From Cronobacter muytjensii ATCC 51329 (GTDB lineage: Bacteria > Pseudomonadota > Gammaproteobacteria > Enterobacterales > Enterobacteriaceae), in NCBI RefSeq assembly GCF_001277195.1, contig NZ_CP012268.1:310001-374000 (forward strand): a stretch of 64,000 nt of DNA, given 5' to 3'. The notes below the pieces were generated by a model. That model was not told the origin of the DNA. It was given only the letters and a program-made list of their open reading frames with translations, and searched no databases. The position numbers and the translations under genes were made by a program. Of this stretch, positions 16,460 through 24,928 are shown in pieces. Positions within the stretch are counted from its first letter, which is position 1. Every line of letters begins with the position of its first letter.

Positions 16460-16643
16460 CGAAAACTCCTTCTGGAATAAGCGTCACGCCGGGCGTGAAG
16501 GGATGACGACTATTGTCGGCATGGGGCGGCGCGGCCTCAATGCTCATTCCTGCCTTTCTCTTGCCCATTTCTCTTTGCCGCTGGAGGAAACGCGTTTTTT
16601 TGCGCACAATGGAGGCCGGATTAAAGCGCATCAGGAGCCGTGA

Positions 16644-17540
16644 TTGATGAACCGTGACAGCGTCTGCCGCAAGATTGCCGACGAGATTAGGAGACTGAAA
16701 GAGAAAGAAAAATCGCTGGCGTTTCTGCCGCCGGAGGTGCGACTCCTGTACGGCACGACGCCCGGCGCGCGCACGCCGGTGATTTATCAGCCCGGCATCA
16801 TATTTCTCTTTTCCGGCCATAAAACGGGTTATCTCAACGATAAAGTGTTCCGCTACGATCCGCGCGAATATCTGCTGCTGACGGTGCCGCTGCCGTTCGA
16901 GTGCGAAACATTCGCCACCCCGGAGGAGCCGCTGGCGGGCATTCGCATTAATATCGATCTGTTACAGCTTCAGGCGCTGGTAATGGAGATTGGCGAAGAT
17001 GACCACTTCCGGCCCGCGCCCTGTTCGTGCGGCATTAATTCCGGCGTGCTGACCGATGAGATCCTCTGCGCCGTCGAGCGGCTGCTGGAGGTGCTGGAAG
17101 AGCCGCTCGACGCGCGTATTCTCGGCAAACAGGTGGTGCGCGAGATCCTCTACCACGTCCTGAAAGGGCCGGGCGGCGGGGCGCTGATGGCGCTGGTGAG
17201 CCGTCAGACCCATTTCAGCCTCATCAGCCGCGCGCTGCGGCGCATCGAAACGCGCTATGCCGAAAGCCTGACGGTAGAGCAGCTTGCCGCCGAGGCCAAC
17301 ATGAGCGTGTCGGCGTTTCACCATAATTTCAAAGCGGTGACCAGCACCTCGCCGCTGCAATACCTGAAAACCTGGCGGCTGCAAAAAGCGCGGTTGCTGA
17401 TGGCGCATAACGGCATGAAAGCCAGCGCGGCGGCGATGCAGGTGGGGTATGAGAGCGCGTCGCAATTTAGCCGGGAGTTTAAACGTTATTTCGGGGTGAC
17501 GCCGGGAGAGGATGCCGCGCGCCTGCGCGCGCTGTCGTGA
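16644..17540 (+). CDS. yqhC: AraC-family activator YqhC
   Basis: This 298-residue regulator has an N-terminal AraC_N-type domain and a C-terminal double HTH from about residue 195 (LTVEQLAAEANMSVSAFHHNF, then ASQFSREFKRYFG). It is divergent from yqhD-dkgA, separated by 184 bases. In E. coli YqhC senses furfural, glyoxal and similar aldehydes and turns on yqhD and dkgA. The start is supported by AGGAG a short distance upstream and by agreement with the family length. Confidence 0.93.
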   Translation: MMNRDSVCRKIADEIRRLKEKEKSLAFLPPEVRLLYGTTPGARTPVIYQPGIIFLFSGHKTGYLNDKVFRYDPREYLLLTVPLPFECETFATPEEPLAGIRINIDLLQLQALVMEIGEDDHFRPAPCSCGINSGVLTDEILCAVERLLEVLEEPLDARILGKQVVREILYHVLKGPGGGALMALVSRQTHFSLISRALRRIETRYAESLTVEQLAAEANMSVSAFHHNFKAVTSTSPLQYLKTWRLQKARLLMAHNGMKASAAAMQVGYESASQFSREFKRYFGVTPGEDAARLRALS

Positions 17541-17568
17541 GCGGAGCTGGCGCTCCGCCCGCAGAACA

Positions 17569-18222
17569 TTAGTGCGTTTTTTTCTTCAGCACCACCAACA
17601 CGGCGCCGAGCAGGCCAATCACGAGCAGTGCAATTGGCAGGATCATCAGAAACGTCATGACCTGATCTTCGTGACGCTTCACGAACGGGATCATGCTGAG
17701 CGCATAGCCAAAACCGGTGACCACGCCGACCCAAATCAGCGCGCTCAGCCAGTTGAAAATCTGAAAGCGGCGGTTTGATAGCCCGGAAATGCCCGCCATC
17801 GTCGGCAGCAGGGTACGTACAAAAGCCAGGAAACGCCCGGTCAGCAGCGCCAGCAGGCCGTGACGGTCAAACATGCAGGTGGCGCGATGGTGATATTTCG
17901 CCGGTAACTGCGCGAGCCAGCCGCGCACGACGCGCGTATTGCCAAGCCAGCGCCCCTGAACATAGCTCAGCCAGCAGCCGAGACTCGCCGCCGACGTGAG
18001 GATCACGAGCGTCGGCACAAAATCCATGACGCCCTGGGCAATCATCGCGCCCGCCAGCAGAAGCAGGCTGTCACCCGGCAGGAAAGAGGCCGGCAGCAGA
18101 CCGTTTTCTAAAAACAGCGTGGCAAACATCACGCACCAGACAACGCCAACGACATGCGGGTCCGCCAGCGCGGCAAAATCGTGATGCCAGAGCGCAGCGA
18201 TAATATCCTGGATAACAGCCAT
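17569..18222 (-). CDS. yghB: DedA-family membrane protein YghB
   Basis: This 217-residue inner-membrane protein with several hydrophobic segments is almost identical to E. coli YghB. The DedA signatures are FLENGLLPASFLPGDSLL and GRFLAFVRTLLPTMAGIS. The family is linked to undecaprenyl-phosphate and phospholipid translocation, and in E. coli YghB and YqjA together support cell division and drug and pH resistance. It lies between yqhC and metC as in E. coli. Confidence 0.95.
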   Translation of the reverse strand: MAVIQDIIAALWHHDFAALADPHVVGVVWCVMFATLFLENGLLPASFLPGDSLLLLAGAMIAQGVMDFVPTLVILTSAASLGCWLSYVQGRWLGNTRVVRGWLAQLPAKYHHRATCMFDRHGLLALLTGRFLAFVRTLLPTMAGISGLSNRRFQIFNWLSALIWVGVVTGFGYALSMIPFVKRHEDQVMTFLMILPIALLVIGLLGAVLVVLKKKTH

Positions 18223-18340
18223 GGGAGATCCTGTGGAACAGCGGAATTGCCACTATTGTACCTCTAAATGTACCGGCGCATCTGCATTACAGGTTCAACA
18301 AACCCTCTCTTTTCCCGTGATAATGGCGTTTTTTTTCACT

Positions 18341-19528
18341 TCAGGCGATGCGATGAAAGCCTGCTTCCAGATCGGCGATTAAATCTTCGACATTTTCAAG
18401 CCCGATGTGCAGCCGCACCAGCGTGCCGGTGAAGTCGACGCCACCCGCCGGACGTATCGCCGCCAGCTCTTCCGGCTGATTGGCGAGGATCAGCGATTCA
18501 TAGCCGCCCCAGGAATACGCCATGCTGAAATGGGTGAAGTTATCCAGATAGCGCGCGAACTCCGCCTCGCTCAGCCGCCTGTCGAGAATAAAAGAGAAGA
18601 GGCCGCTGGCGCCGCTGAAATCACGCTTCCAGAATTCATGGCCTTTGCTGCCCGGCAGCGCAGGGTGGTTGACGCGCGCCACCTGCGGATGCGCCGCCAG
18701 CCACTGCGCGACTTTCAGCGCGCTTTCGTGATGCTGGCGCAGGCGCACGGCAAGGGTGCGCAGGCCACGGCTGGTAACATACGCGGTGTCGGCGTCCACC
18801 ATCTGGCCCATCAGATAGGCGTTCTCACGAAGCGTATCCCAGCAGCGCGCATTGGCGACGGCGGTGCCGATCATCGCGTCCGAATGGCCAACCAGATATT
18901 TGGTGCCCGCCTGAATGGAGATATCGACGCCGAAATCGAGCGCCTTAAACAAAATGCCCGCAGCCCAGGTATTGTCCATCATGATGATGGCCTCCGGCGC
19001 GATGCGGCGCACCGTGGCGACAATTGCGGGCACGTCGTGGACTTCCATCGTAATCGAGCCTGGCGACTCCAGAAACACCACTTTGGTATTGGGCCGGATC
19101 TGCTGTGCGATATCTGCGCCCGCCAGCGGATCGAACCAGCTGGTGGTGACGCCGAGCTTCGCGAGAATTTTGGTGCAGAAATCCTGCGTCGGCTCATATG
19201 CGCTGTTGGTCACCAGCACATGATCGCCCTGTTCGACAAACGCCAGAATCGTATTGGCGACTGCCGCCGCGCCGCATGGAAACAGCGCGCAGCCCGCGCC
19301 GCCTTCCAGCTCGCACATCGCCTCCTGGAGCGAAAAGTGGGTCAGGGTGCCGCGACGGCCATAAAACAGCTCGCCCTGCGCGCGCCCGGCGGTGGCCTGC
19401 TTTTTCGCCTCGACGCTGTCAAACACCAGCGAGGACGCCCGCTGGATCACGCTGTTGACCGACCCCTGCGTATAACGTTTCGCGCGTCCGGCATGGATAA
19501 GCGTCGTCTCGATGTGTTTGCTGGTCAT
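18341..19528 (-). CDS. metC: Cystathionine beta-lyase
   Basis: This PLP enzyme of methionine synthesis cleaves cystathionine to homocysteine, pyruvate and ammonia. It has 395 residues, the E. coli length. The PLP lysine lies in AGTKYLVGHSD near residue 210, and other Cys/Met-metabolism signatures include GELFYGRRGTLTHF and MMDNTWAAG. The ATG at 19528 (MTSKHIETTLI) is chosen over an in-frame start 55 codons upstream, because that extension has no family match and crosses the promoter region shared with exbB. It is divergent from exbB. Confidence 0.96.
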   Translation of the reverse strand: MTSKHIETTLIHAGRAKRYTQGSVNSVIQRASSLVFDSVEAKKQATAGRAQGELFYGRRGTLTHFSLQEAMCELEGGAGCALFPCGAAAVANTILAFVEQGDHVLVTNSAYEPTQDFCTKILAKLGVTTSWFDPLAGADIAQQIRPNTKVVFLESPGSITMEVHDVPAIVATVRRIAPEAIIMMDNTWAAGILFKALDFGVDISIQAGTKYLVGHSDAMIGTAVANARCWDTLRENAYLMGQMVDADTAYVTSRGLRTLAVRLRQHHESALKVAQWLAAHPQVARVNHPALPGSKGHEFWKRDFSGASGLFSFILDRRLSEAEFARYLDNFTHFSMAYSWGGYESLILANQPEELAAIRPAGGVDFTGTLVRLHIGLENVEDLIADLEAGFHRIA

Positions 19529-19695
19529 GGAAGTCCCCTGTCTGAACGTCTGGATGTCTAAAACTACGTTACCACGGAAAACGGTCGCCGCCTCGCGCTG
19601 TTTTGCGTTTGTCGGGAAAGATGAAAAAACGTCATCTGCGCCGCTTTCCTGTCTGAGCGCAAAGAAAAAAATGTGCGCTGGCGCACCATGCAAAT

Positions 19696-19714
19696 ACTAA
19701 TGAGAACTACTATC
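19696..19714. promoter_or_regulatory. Fur box upstream of exbBD
   Basis: ACTAATGAGAACTACTATC matches 13 of 19 positions of the classical Fur consensus. It lies about 60 bases before the exbB start, as expected for an iron-repressed exbBD operon. Confidence 0.75.
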
Positions 19715-19776
19715 AATTCGATGTCATTTTGATATCATTGTGAGCAGTTTTGTGACTTTCGTCCTGGAGATGCAGA

Positions 19777-20511
19777 GTGGGAAATAATTTGATGCAGACG
19801 GATCTCTCCGTCTGGGGCATGTATCAGCATGCCGACATCGTGGTGAAAATCGTCATGATCGGTCTTATCCTGGCGTCCGTTGTGACCTGGGCGATTTTCT
19901 TTAGCAAAAGCGTTGAGCTCGCCGGTCACAAGCGCCGCCTCAAGCGCGAACAGCAGGAGCTGGCAGGCGCCCGCACGCTGAACGACGCACGCGACATGGC
20001 CGAGCGTTTTGGCCCGAAAAGCCTCAGCGCCCGCCTGATTGAAGAAGCGCAGAACGAGCGCGAACTCTCGGCAGGCAGCGAAGATAACGAAGGCATTAAA
20101 GAGCGCACCGGTTTTCGTCTTGAGCGTCGCGTCGCGGCGGCAGGCCGTCACATGGGGCGCGGCAACGGCTATCTCGCCACCATCGGCGCTATCTCCCCGT
20201 TTGTCGGCCTGTTCGGCACCGTATGGGGCATCATGAACAGCTTTATCGGTATCGCTCAGTCGCAGACCACCAACCTCGCGGTTGTGGCGCCGGGTATCGC
20301 TGAAGCGCTGCTGGCAACGGCCATCGGTCTTATCGCCGCTATCCCGGCCGTGGTTATCTATAACATCTTCGCGCGTACCATCGGCAGCTATAAAGCGACG
20401 CTTGGCGATGTCGCGGCACAGGTGCTGCTGCTGCAAAGCCGCGATCTGGATCTCGAGGCAAGCGCTCAGGCGCAGCCGGTACGTACTGCTCAGAAACTGC
20501 GTTTAGGTTAA
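19777..20511 (+). CDS. exbB: TonB-system energiser ExbB
   Basis: This inner-membrane proton-channel subunit, with ExbD, uses proton motive force to energise TonB for uptake of siderophores and vitamin B12. It has 244 residues and three membrane segments (about 18-40, 130-155 and 175-200), and includes GRGNGYLATIGAISPFVGLFG. It starts at GTG, as in E. coli, behind a GGAG site. It is first of the exbB-exbD pair, six bases apart, under a Fur box. Confidence 0.97.
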   Translation: MGNNLMQTDLSVWGMYQHADIVVKIVMIGLILASVVTWAIFFSKSVELAGHKRRLKREQQELAGARTLNDARDMAERFGPKSLSARLIEEAQNERELSAGSEDNEGIKERTGFRLERRVAAAGRHMGRGNGYLATIGAISPFVGLFGTVWGIMNSFIGIAQSQTTNLAVVAPGIAEALLATAIGLIAAIPAVVIYNIFARTIGSYKATLGDVAAQVLLLQSRDLDLEASAQAQPVRTAQKLRLG

Positions 20512-20517
20512 TGCCCT

Positions 20518-20943
20518 ATGGCGATGCGTCTTAACGAAAATCTCGATGATAACGGCGAAATGCACGAAATTAACGTCACGCCGTTTATCGACGTGATGCT
20601 GGTGCTGCTGATTATCTTTATGGTGGCCGCGCCGCTGGCGACTGTCGATGTAAAAGTTAACCTGCCGGCGTCGTCAAGCCAGCCGCAGCCGCGGCCGGAA
20701 AAACCGGTCTATCTGTCGGTGAAAGCGGATAAAACGATGTTTATCGGCAACGACCCGGTCACCCGCGACACGATGGTCAGCGCGCTGGACGCGCAGACCG
20801 GCGGCAAGAAAGACACCACGATTTTCTTCCGCGCTGACAAAACGGTTGACTACGAAACCATGATGAACGTGATGGATACGCTACATCAGGCGGGTTATCT
20901 GAAAATCGGCCTGGTCGGCCAGGAAGTGACGAAAGCGAAATAA
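20518..20943 (+). CDS. exbD: TonB-system energiser ExbD
   Basis: This 141-residue partner of ExbB has one N-terminal membrane segment (about 23-43), with the essential aspartate in VTPFIDVMLVLLIIF, and a periplasmic domain that contacts TonB. Length and sequence agree with E. coli ExbD. It follows exbB immediately and ends before a strong bidirectional terminator. Confidence 0.97.
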   Translation: MAMRLNENLDDNGEMHEINVTPFIDVMLVLLIIFMVAAPLATVDVKVNLPASSSQPQPRPEKPVYLSVKADKTMFIGNDPVTRDTMVSALDAQTGGKKDTTIFFRADKTVDYETMMNVMDTLHQAGYLKIGLVGQEVTKAK

Positions 20944-20958
20944 GCTTTCGGCGCTGGC

Positions 20959-20993
20959 AAAAAAAAGCGCGGCATTCGCCGCGCTTTTTTATT
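20959..20993. terminator. Bidirectional terminator, exbD/yghA
   Basis: GCGCGGC (20967-20973) and GCCGCGC (20978-20984) form the stem. An A run lies on the left and a T run on the right, serving both exbD and the convergent yghA. Confidence 0.9.
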
Positions 20994-21016
20994 GTCCGCG
21001 TCGCGGGCGCCAGGGG

Positions 21017-21913
21017 TTAGCTTAAATGCTCACCGCCGGTTACGCCGTGGACTTCGGCAGTCACGTAGCTCGACTCCTGGCTTGCCAGGTAGACGTAAAT
21101 CGGCGCCAGCTCGGCGGGCTGGCCGGCGCGTTTAAGCGGCGTCTGCTGGCCGAACTGCGGGATTTTCTCCTGCGGCTGACCACCGCAAATCTGCAACGGC
21201 GTCCAGATGGGGCCAGGGGCGACGCTATTCACGCGAATGCCTTTTTCGGCCACCTGTTTCGCAAGGCCGCGGCTGTAGTTCAGGATAGCGGCCTTCGTGG
21301 AGGCGTAATCCAGCAGGTGCGGGCTCGGCTGATACGCCTGAATGGACGACGTCGTAATAATGCTCGCCCCCGGTTTCAGGTGCGGCAGCGCCTCCTGGGT
21401 TATCCAGAACAGCGCGAACACGTTGGTCGCGTAGGTTTTCTGGAACTGCTCGCTGGTCAGATCCGCAATCTGCTCAACCGCCGTCTGTTTACCGGCTACC
21501 AGCGCCAGGATATCCAGGCCGCCGAGTTCGTCAATGGCGCGATGCACCAGTTCACGGGCGAATTTCTCATCGGTCAGGTCGCCTGGGATCAGCACCGCTT
21601 TGCGGCCTGCCTCTTCAATCAGCGCTTTGACCTCTTCGGCGTCCTGCTGCTCGTCCGGGAGGTAATTCAGCACCACGTCTGCGCCTTCTCGCGCGTAAGC
21701 AATGGCGGCAGCGCGCCCGATACCGGAATCGCCCCCTGTCACCAGTGCCTTACGATCCTGAAGACGACCGCTTCCCTTGTAGGTTTTCTCGCCGCAGTCC
21801 GGCACCGGCTCCATTTTTGCCTGAATGCCCGGCGCAGGCTGTTTCTGCTTTGGATATTCCCCGGTGAAGTACTGGGTCGTCGGGTCCTGGATCTTGTTCT
21901 GGTCGTTCGCCAT
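21017..21913 (-). CDS. yghA: Short-chain dehydrogenase YghA
   Basis: This 298-residue NAD(P)-dependent SDR oxidoreductase is strongly similar to E. coli YghA and Bacillus YdaD-type stress proteins. The cofactor motif is TGGDSGIGRAAAIAYAREGA, and the catalytic Ser-Tyr-Lys lie in ITTSSIQAYQPSPHLLDYAS with TKAAILNYS. The N-terminal segment TTQYFTGEYPKQKQPAPGIQ is characteristic of this subgroup. It lies next to exbD as in E. coli. The physiological substrate is not known; it has been linked to osmotic and alcohol stress. Confidence 0.93.
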   Translation of the reverse strand: MANDQNKIQDPTTQYFTGEYPKQKQPAPGIQAKMEPVPDCGEKTYKGSGRLQDRKALVTGGDSGIGRAAAIAYAREGADVVLNYLPDEQQDAEEVKALIEEAGRKAVLIPGDLTDEKFARELVHRAIDELGGLDILALVAGKQTAVEQIADLTSEQFQKTYATNVFALFWITQEALPHLKPGASIITTSSIQAYQPSPHLLDYASTKAAILNYSRGLAKQVAEKGIRVNSVAPGPIWTPLQICGGQPQEKIPQFGQQTPLKRAGQPAELAPIYVYLASQESSYVTAEVHGVTGGEHLS

Positions 21914-22081
21914 AAGTTCCTCCTCGTTATCAAAGCGTATTTCTAAGGGTAGTGCCTTATGCTGCGCTGTCGAAAATTATCAGGATTTTCTGTATTTCCG
22001 GCGCGGTCTGGTTCTCCTTTGCGACGACCTGCTGCAATAATGAAACGGCGCGTCACCCAGGCCATCCACCGACGGAGCAGC

Positions 22082-22825
22082 ATGATGAAAACCGAGCGAC
22101 AGCAGAAGATTATCAGGCTCTTATGGGCGCATGAGGCGCTGACGACCCAGGCGCTGGCGAGCCGTCTTAACGTCAGCCAGGAGACGATCCGGCGCGATTT
22201 AAGCGAGCTGCAACGCGCCGGGAATATCCTGCGCAGCCACGGGCGGGCGCGGGCGCTGCGTCGTGATGTGGAAAACCATGACGATCCTTTCCAGACGCGG
22301 GCGAAAAGCCATCATGCGCATAAAATGGATATCGCGCGCAATGCGCTAAACTGGCTGGATGCGGGAATGGTGGTGGCGCTCGACGCCAGCTCGACCTGCT
22401 GGTATCTGGCGCGCCAGCTCCCTGACGTGCCGCTCACTATTCTTACCAACAGCGTGCGGATAGGGCAGGAGGTCGCGCGACGCGAACAGGTGACGCTTAT
22501 CAGCACTGGCGGCATTCTGCACCGGCAGGCAGCCTGTTATGAAAACCCGTCGCTGCCAGCGTTGCTCAAACATATCGATATCGATCTGTTTCTGTTTTCG
22601 TGCCAGGGCATTGATGAGGCGGGCGGCATCTGGGACGCGCGCTCGTGGAATGCGGAGTATAAAACGCTGTTGCTGCGCCGGGCGGCGCAATCGCTGTTGC
22701 TTATCGACCGCAGCAAACGCAATCGTACCGGCGAAGTGCAAATCGGAACGCTGGAGCAGGTAACGGAGGTGATAACGCAGGAGGAAAACGGCAGGCAAAA
22801 AGCGGGCGCGCTATTTGTCGGTTGA
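22082..22825 (+). CDS. DeoR-family regulator, FucR-like
   Basis: This 247-residue regulator has an HTH at about 5-60 (LTTQALASRLNVSQETIRRDL) and a DeoR sugar-phosphate sensor domain (ALDASSTCWYLARQLPDVP, FLFSCQGIDEAGGIWD). The segments align well with FucR, the L-fuculose-1-phosphate-responsive activator of the fucose regulon. No fuc genes are in the window, so the target is unknown. The ATG at 22082 follows GGAG by four bases; the adjacent ATG at 22085 is equally possible. Its 3' end overlaps the convergent unknown gene by 15 bases. Confidence 0.8.
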   Translation: MMKTERQQKIIRLLWAHEALTTQALASRLNVSQETIRRDLSELQRAGNILRSHGRARALRRDVENHDDPFQTRAKSHHAHKMDIARNALNWLDAGMVVALDASSTCWYLARQLPDVPLTILTNSVRIGQEVARREQVTLISTGGILHRQAACYENPSLPALLKHIDIDLFLFSCQGIDEAGGIWDARSWNAEYKTLLLRRAAQSLLLIDRSKRNRTGEVQIGTLEQVTEVITQEENGRQKAGALFVG

Positions 22826-23230
22826 GGGAGCGGGCGGTTGCGCAAGCGGCGTTACGGATGAGGTCAGGCAGTTACCATCGGCAAGCTGACGGCTCAACAT
22901 CAGCGTTGCGGCTTCCTGCGCTTTAATCTGCTGATAATGTTCTTCAATCGCCGCCATAACTGGCGCACGCAGCTGCGGATGCCGGTTCATGATTTCTTCA
23001 AGCACCGCGCCATACACCTCTTCTTTCACCAGAAACGGATAGATTTCGCGGCGATTGTGCCATTTCAGCTGAACCAGGGCCGCCGGGATCGTCAGCACTG
23101 CCCGGGTATAACCCGCAATGGCTTCATTCTTTTCATTAATCAGCGCCTGCAAATTCTGACTTAAGATAAATTTCTGTTCTTCTTGCTTATCTAAAGTGAA
23201 ATATTGGTGGCTGGAGGTAATTTCCGTCAC
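22811..23230 (-). CDS. Unrecognised 139-residue protein
   Basis: I do not recognise this protein. It has 139 residues, is probably cytoplasmic (no signal peptide or membrane segment) and is rich in Glu, Gln and Lys with predicted helix (FILSQNLQALINEKNEAIAG; AAIEEHYQQIKAQEAATLML). The tail is Pro/Ser-rich. It starts five bases after the stop of the gene at 23236 on the same strand, so the two form a tight operon. Base composition at its 5' half is clearly more AT-rich than the neighbours, suggesting acquisition. An accessory two-gene module is all that can be said. Confidence 0.6.
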   Translation of the reverse strand: MTEITSSHQYFTLDKQEEQKFILSQNLQALINEKNEAIAGYTRAVLTIPAALVQLKWHNRREIYPFLVKEEVYGAVLEEIMNRHPQLRAPVMAAIEEHYQQIKAQEAATLMLSRQLADGNCLTSSVTPLAQPPAPSTDK

Positions 23231-23235
23231 GCCAG

Positions 23236-23637
23236 TTAATCCTCGAACTTATAAAAAACAGGGGCGTCTTTTTCCTGGGTAATGAGATTAAGCCAAATTT
23301 TATTACCCGCCTCATTAATCTGCGCGGTTTTGGTGGCGATCAGTTCTGCCAATTCTTCAGCGCTAATAGCATTATCTTCGACCAGTTTATTCAGGACTTT
23401 AGTGTAAGCCTCAATTTTAACCACACTCAGCAGGCGTGCTTTAATATGACGGTCGCGTTCTTCAAGCAGTACGTTGCCGCTCTGACCCGCCAGAGATTTG
23501 CCACTCAATATGTCGGTTTCATATTCTTCGAGCTTTGGCTTTCCCTGAGTTAAATTTTCGCTATTTTGTTCGCCGGAGGGTTGGTTGTCTGGTGTGGGAA
23601 TACGATAACGCGCCGGCACAAGATTGTCGGGCAACAT
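23236..23637 (-). CDS. Unrecognised 133-residue protein
   Basis: I do not recognise this protein. It is soluble, with a Pro/Asn/Gln-rich, probably disordered first 35 residues (YRIPTPDNQPSGEQNSENL). A charged helical region follows (RDRHIKARLLSVVKIEAYTK; AISAEELAELIATKTAQINE). It is first gene of the two-gene operon with the 139-residue gene. It diverges from the membrane-anchored gene at 23743 across 105 AT-rich bases. The coding sequence is AT-rich relative to the surrounding chromosome. A partner or complex role with its downstream neighbour is a guess from the tight spacing. Confidence 0.6.
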   Translation of the reverse strand: MLPDNLVPARYRIPTPDNQPSGEQNSENLTQGKPKLEEYETDILSGKSLAGQSGNVLLEERDRHIKARLLSVVKIEAYTKVLNKLVEDNAISAEELAELIATKTAQINEAGNKIWLNLITQEKDAPVFYKFED

Positions 23638-23742
23638 TGATGTTATTTCCTTTTATATCAGAAGGATAAAGAAATAGGCTGGATGGTTTTCGTTGACAAT
23701 AACATGCCGTAAAATTAAAATCAAAAAAAACGGAGCCTGCGC

Positions 23743-24243
23743 ATGAACAGTATTTTTTATTCTGTCATTACCTTGCTGCTACTTTTAAGCGGCGTGCTTT
23801 TCTTTATGAAAGAAAATGGTGGCAATAAACCAGAAAACGGCTCTGGCGCAGAGCCCATGCCGCCGCGCAACAAAGAAGAGGGTGAAGACCATTTCTCTGC
23901 GCTCCTTAACGCAATTACGCCGTTGTGGTACTGGCGCGTTAATCATGAATATATTGATTTTACTAATGCCACTATTAAAAAAATGACATTTGAAGAGCTG
24001 AACGCGACGCCAGGTTTATTTGAGGCGCAGCGCCGTTGCAGTAATCTTAATTCCGCGGTTTATAAATATTACGATAATTTAAAAAAACGCTGTCTGAACG
24101 GCGAGTTAGTCACTTTCTCTGATATCGAAGTCCTCAACCTGCGCCACTGCTTCCATGAATTCAGTCAGGAGGCGTACCCGCAACTGGTGGCCATCGTCTG
24201 GCCGGAATATCAGCGTCCGCAGGTCGACATCACTCAGGTGTAA
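23743..24243 (+). CDS. Unrecognised membrane-anchored 166-residue protein
   Basis: I do not recognise this protein. One N-terminal membrane segment (about 4-22, SVITLLLLLSGVLFFM) is followed by a Gly/Pro/Glu-rich linker (about 24-50). A compact domain of about 115 residues follows, with several aromatics (ITPLWYWRVNHEYIDFTN) and three cysteines (QRRCSNL, KKRCLNG, LRHCFHE). Translation starts behind CGGAG. It is AT-rich and divergent from the two-gene operon at 22811-23637, with which it may form one accessory locus. There is no similarity I can name. Confidence 0.65.
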   Translation: MNSIFYSVITLLLLLSGVLFFMKENGGNKPENGSGAEPMPPRNKEEGEDHFSALLNAITPLWYWRVNHEYIDFTNATIKKMTFEELNATPGLFEAQRRCSNLNSAVYKYYDNLKKRCLNGELVTFSDIEVLNLRHCFHEFSQEAYPQLVAIVWPEYQRPQVDITQV

Positions 24244-24364
24244 CCGCCTTTCTGCGTGTTTATCTTTTGTTTGCGGTTGTTACGCGCGGCTGGCGGGGTG
24301 GTTGCCAGACAGTAACGTCTGTGCGTTATACTGAAAAGCCATTATGGCTATTTTTCAGGACGCT

Positions 24365-24862
24365 ATGGAACGCTTTATCGAAAACGCAATGTACGCTTCG
24401 CGCTGGCTGCTGGCCCCGGTTTACTTTGGGCTGTCGCTGGCTCTGCTGGCGCTCACCGTCAAATTCTTCCAGGAAATCTTCCACGTTCTGCCGAACATTT
24501 TATCGATAGCGGAAGCGGATCTTATTCTGCTGTTACTGTCGCTGGTGGATATGACGCTGGTCGGCGGGCTGCTGGTGATGGTGATGTTTTCCGGCTATGA
24601 AAACTTTGTCTCCCAGCTCGATATTCACGAAGGTAAGGAAAAGCTGAGCTGGCTTGGGAAAATGGATGCCAGTTCGCTGAAAAATAAAGTCGCGGCGTCG
24701 ATTGTCGCTATCTCTTCGATTCACCTGTTACGCGTCTTTATGGACGCGAAAAACGTGCCGGATAATAAACTGATGTGGTATGTGATAATCCATCTCACGT
24801 TTGTGCTGTCAGCGTTCGTGATGGGGTATCTGGATAAAATCTCCCGCAACGAGCACAAATAA
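24365..24862 (+). CDS. yqhA: UPF0114 membrane protein YqhA
   Basis: This 165-residue inner-membrane protein with three to four hydrophobic segments is nearly identical to E. coli YqhA (164 residues). ENAMYASRWLLAPVYFGLSL opens the protein and FSGYENFVSQLDIHEGKEKL is in the middle. The ATG at 24365 is chosen over one seven codons upstream because AGGA precedes it and the family starts MERF. Its role is unknown. A bidirectional terminator follows. Confidence 0.93.
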   Translation: MERFIENAMYASRWLLAPVYFGLSLALLALTVKFFQEIFHVLPNILSIAEADLILLLLSLVDMTLVGGLLVMVMFSGYENFVSQLDIHEGKEKLSWLGKMDASSLKNKVAASIVAISSIHLLRVFMDAKNVPDNKLMWYVIIHLTFVLSAFVMGYLDKISRNEHK

Positions 24863-24900
24863 TTCCCAACGGTACGCACCGTCAGACGCTGTGCAAGAAT

Positions 24901-24928
24901 GCGCCCCTTACGATGAAGGGGCTTTTTA
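24901..24928. terminator. Terminator between yqhA and yghZ
   Basis: GCCCCTT (24903-24909) and AAGGGGC (24916-24922) form a stem followed by TTTTTATT. It lies between convergent genes. Confidence 0.8.
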
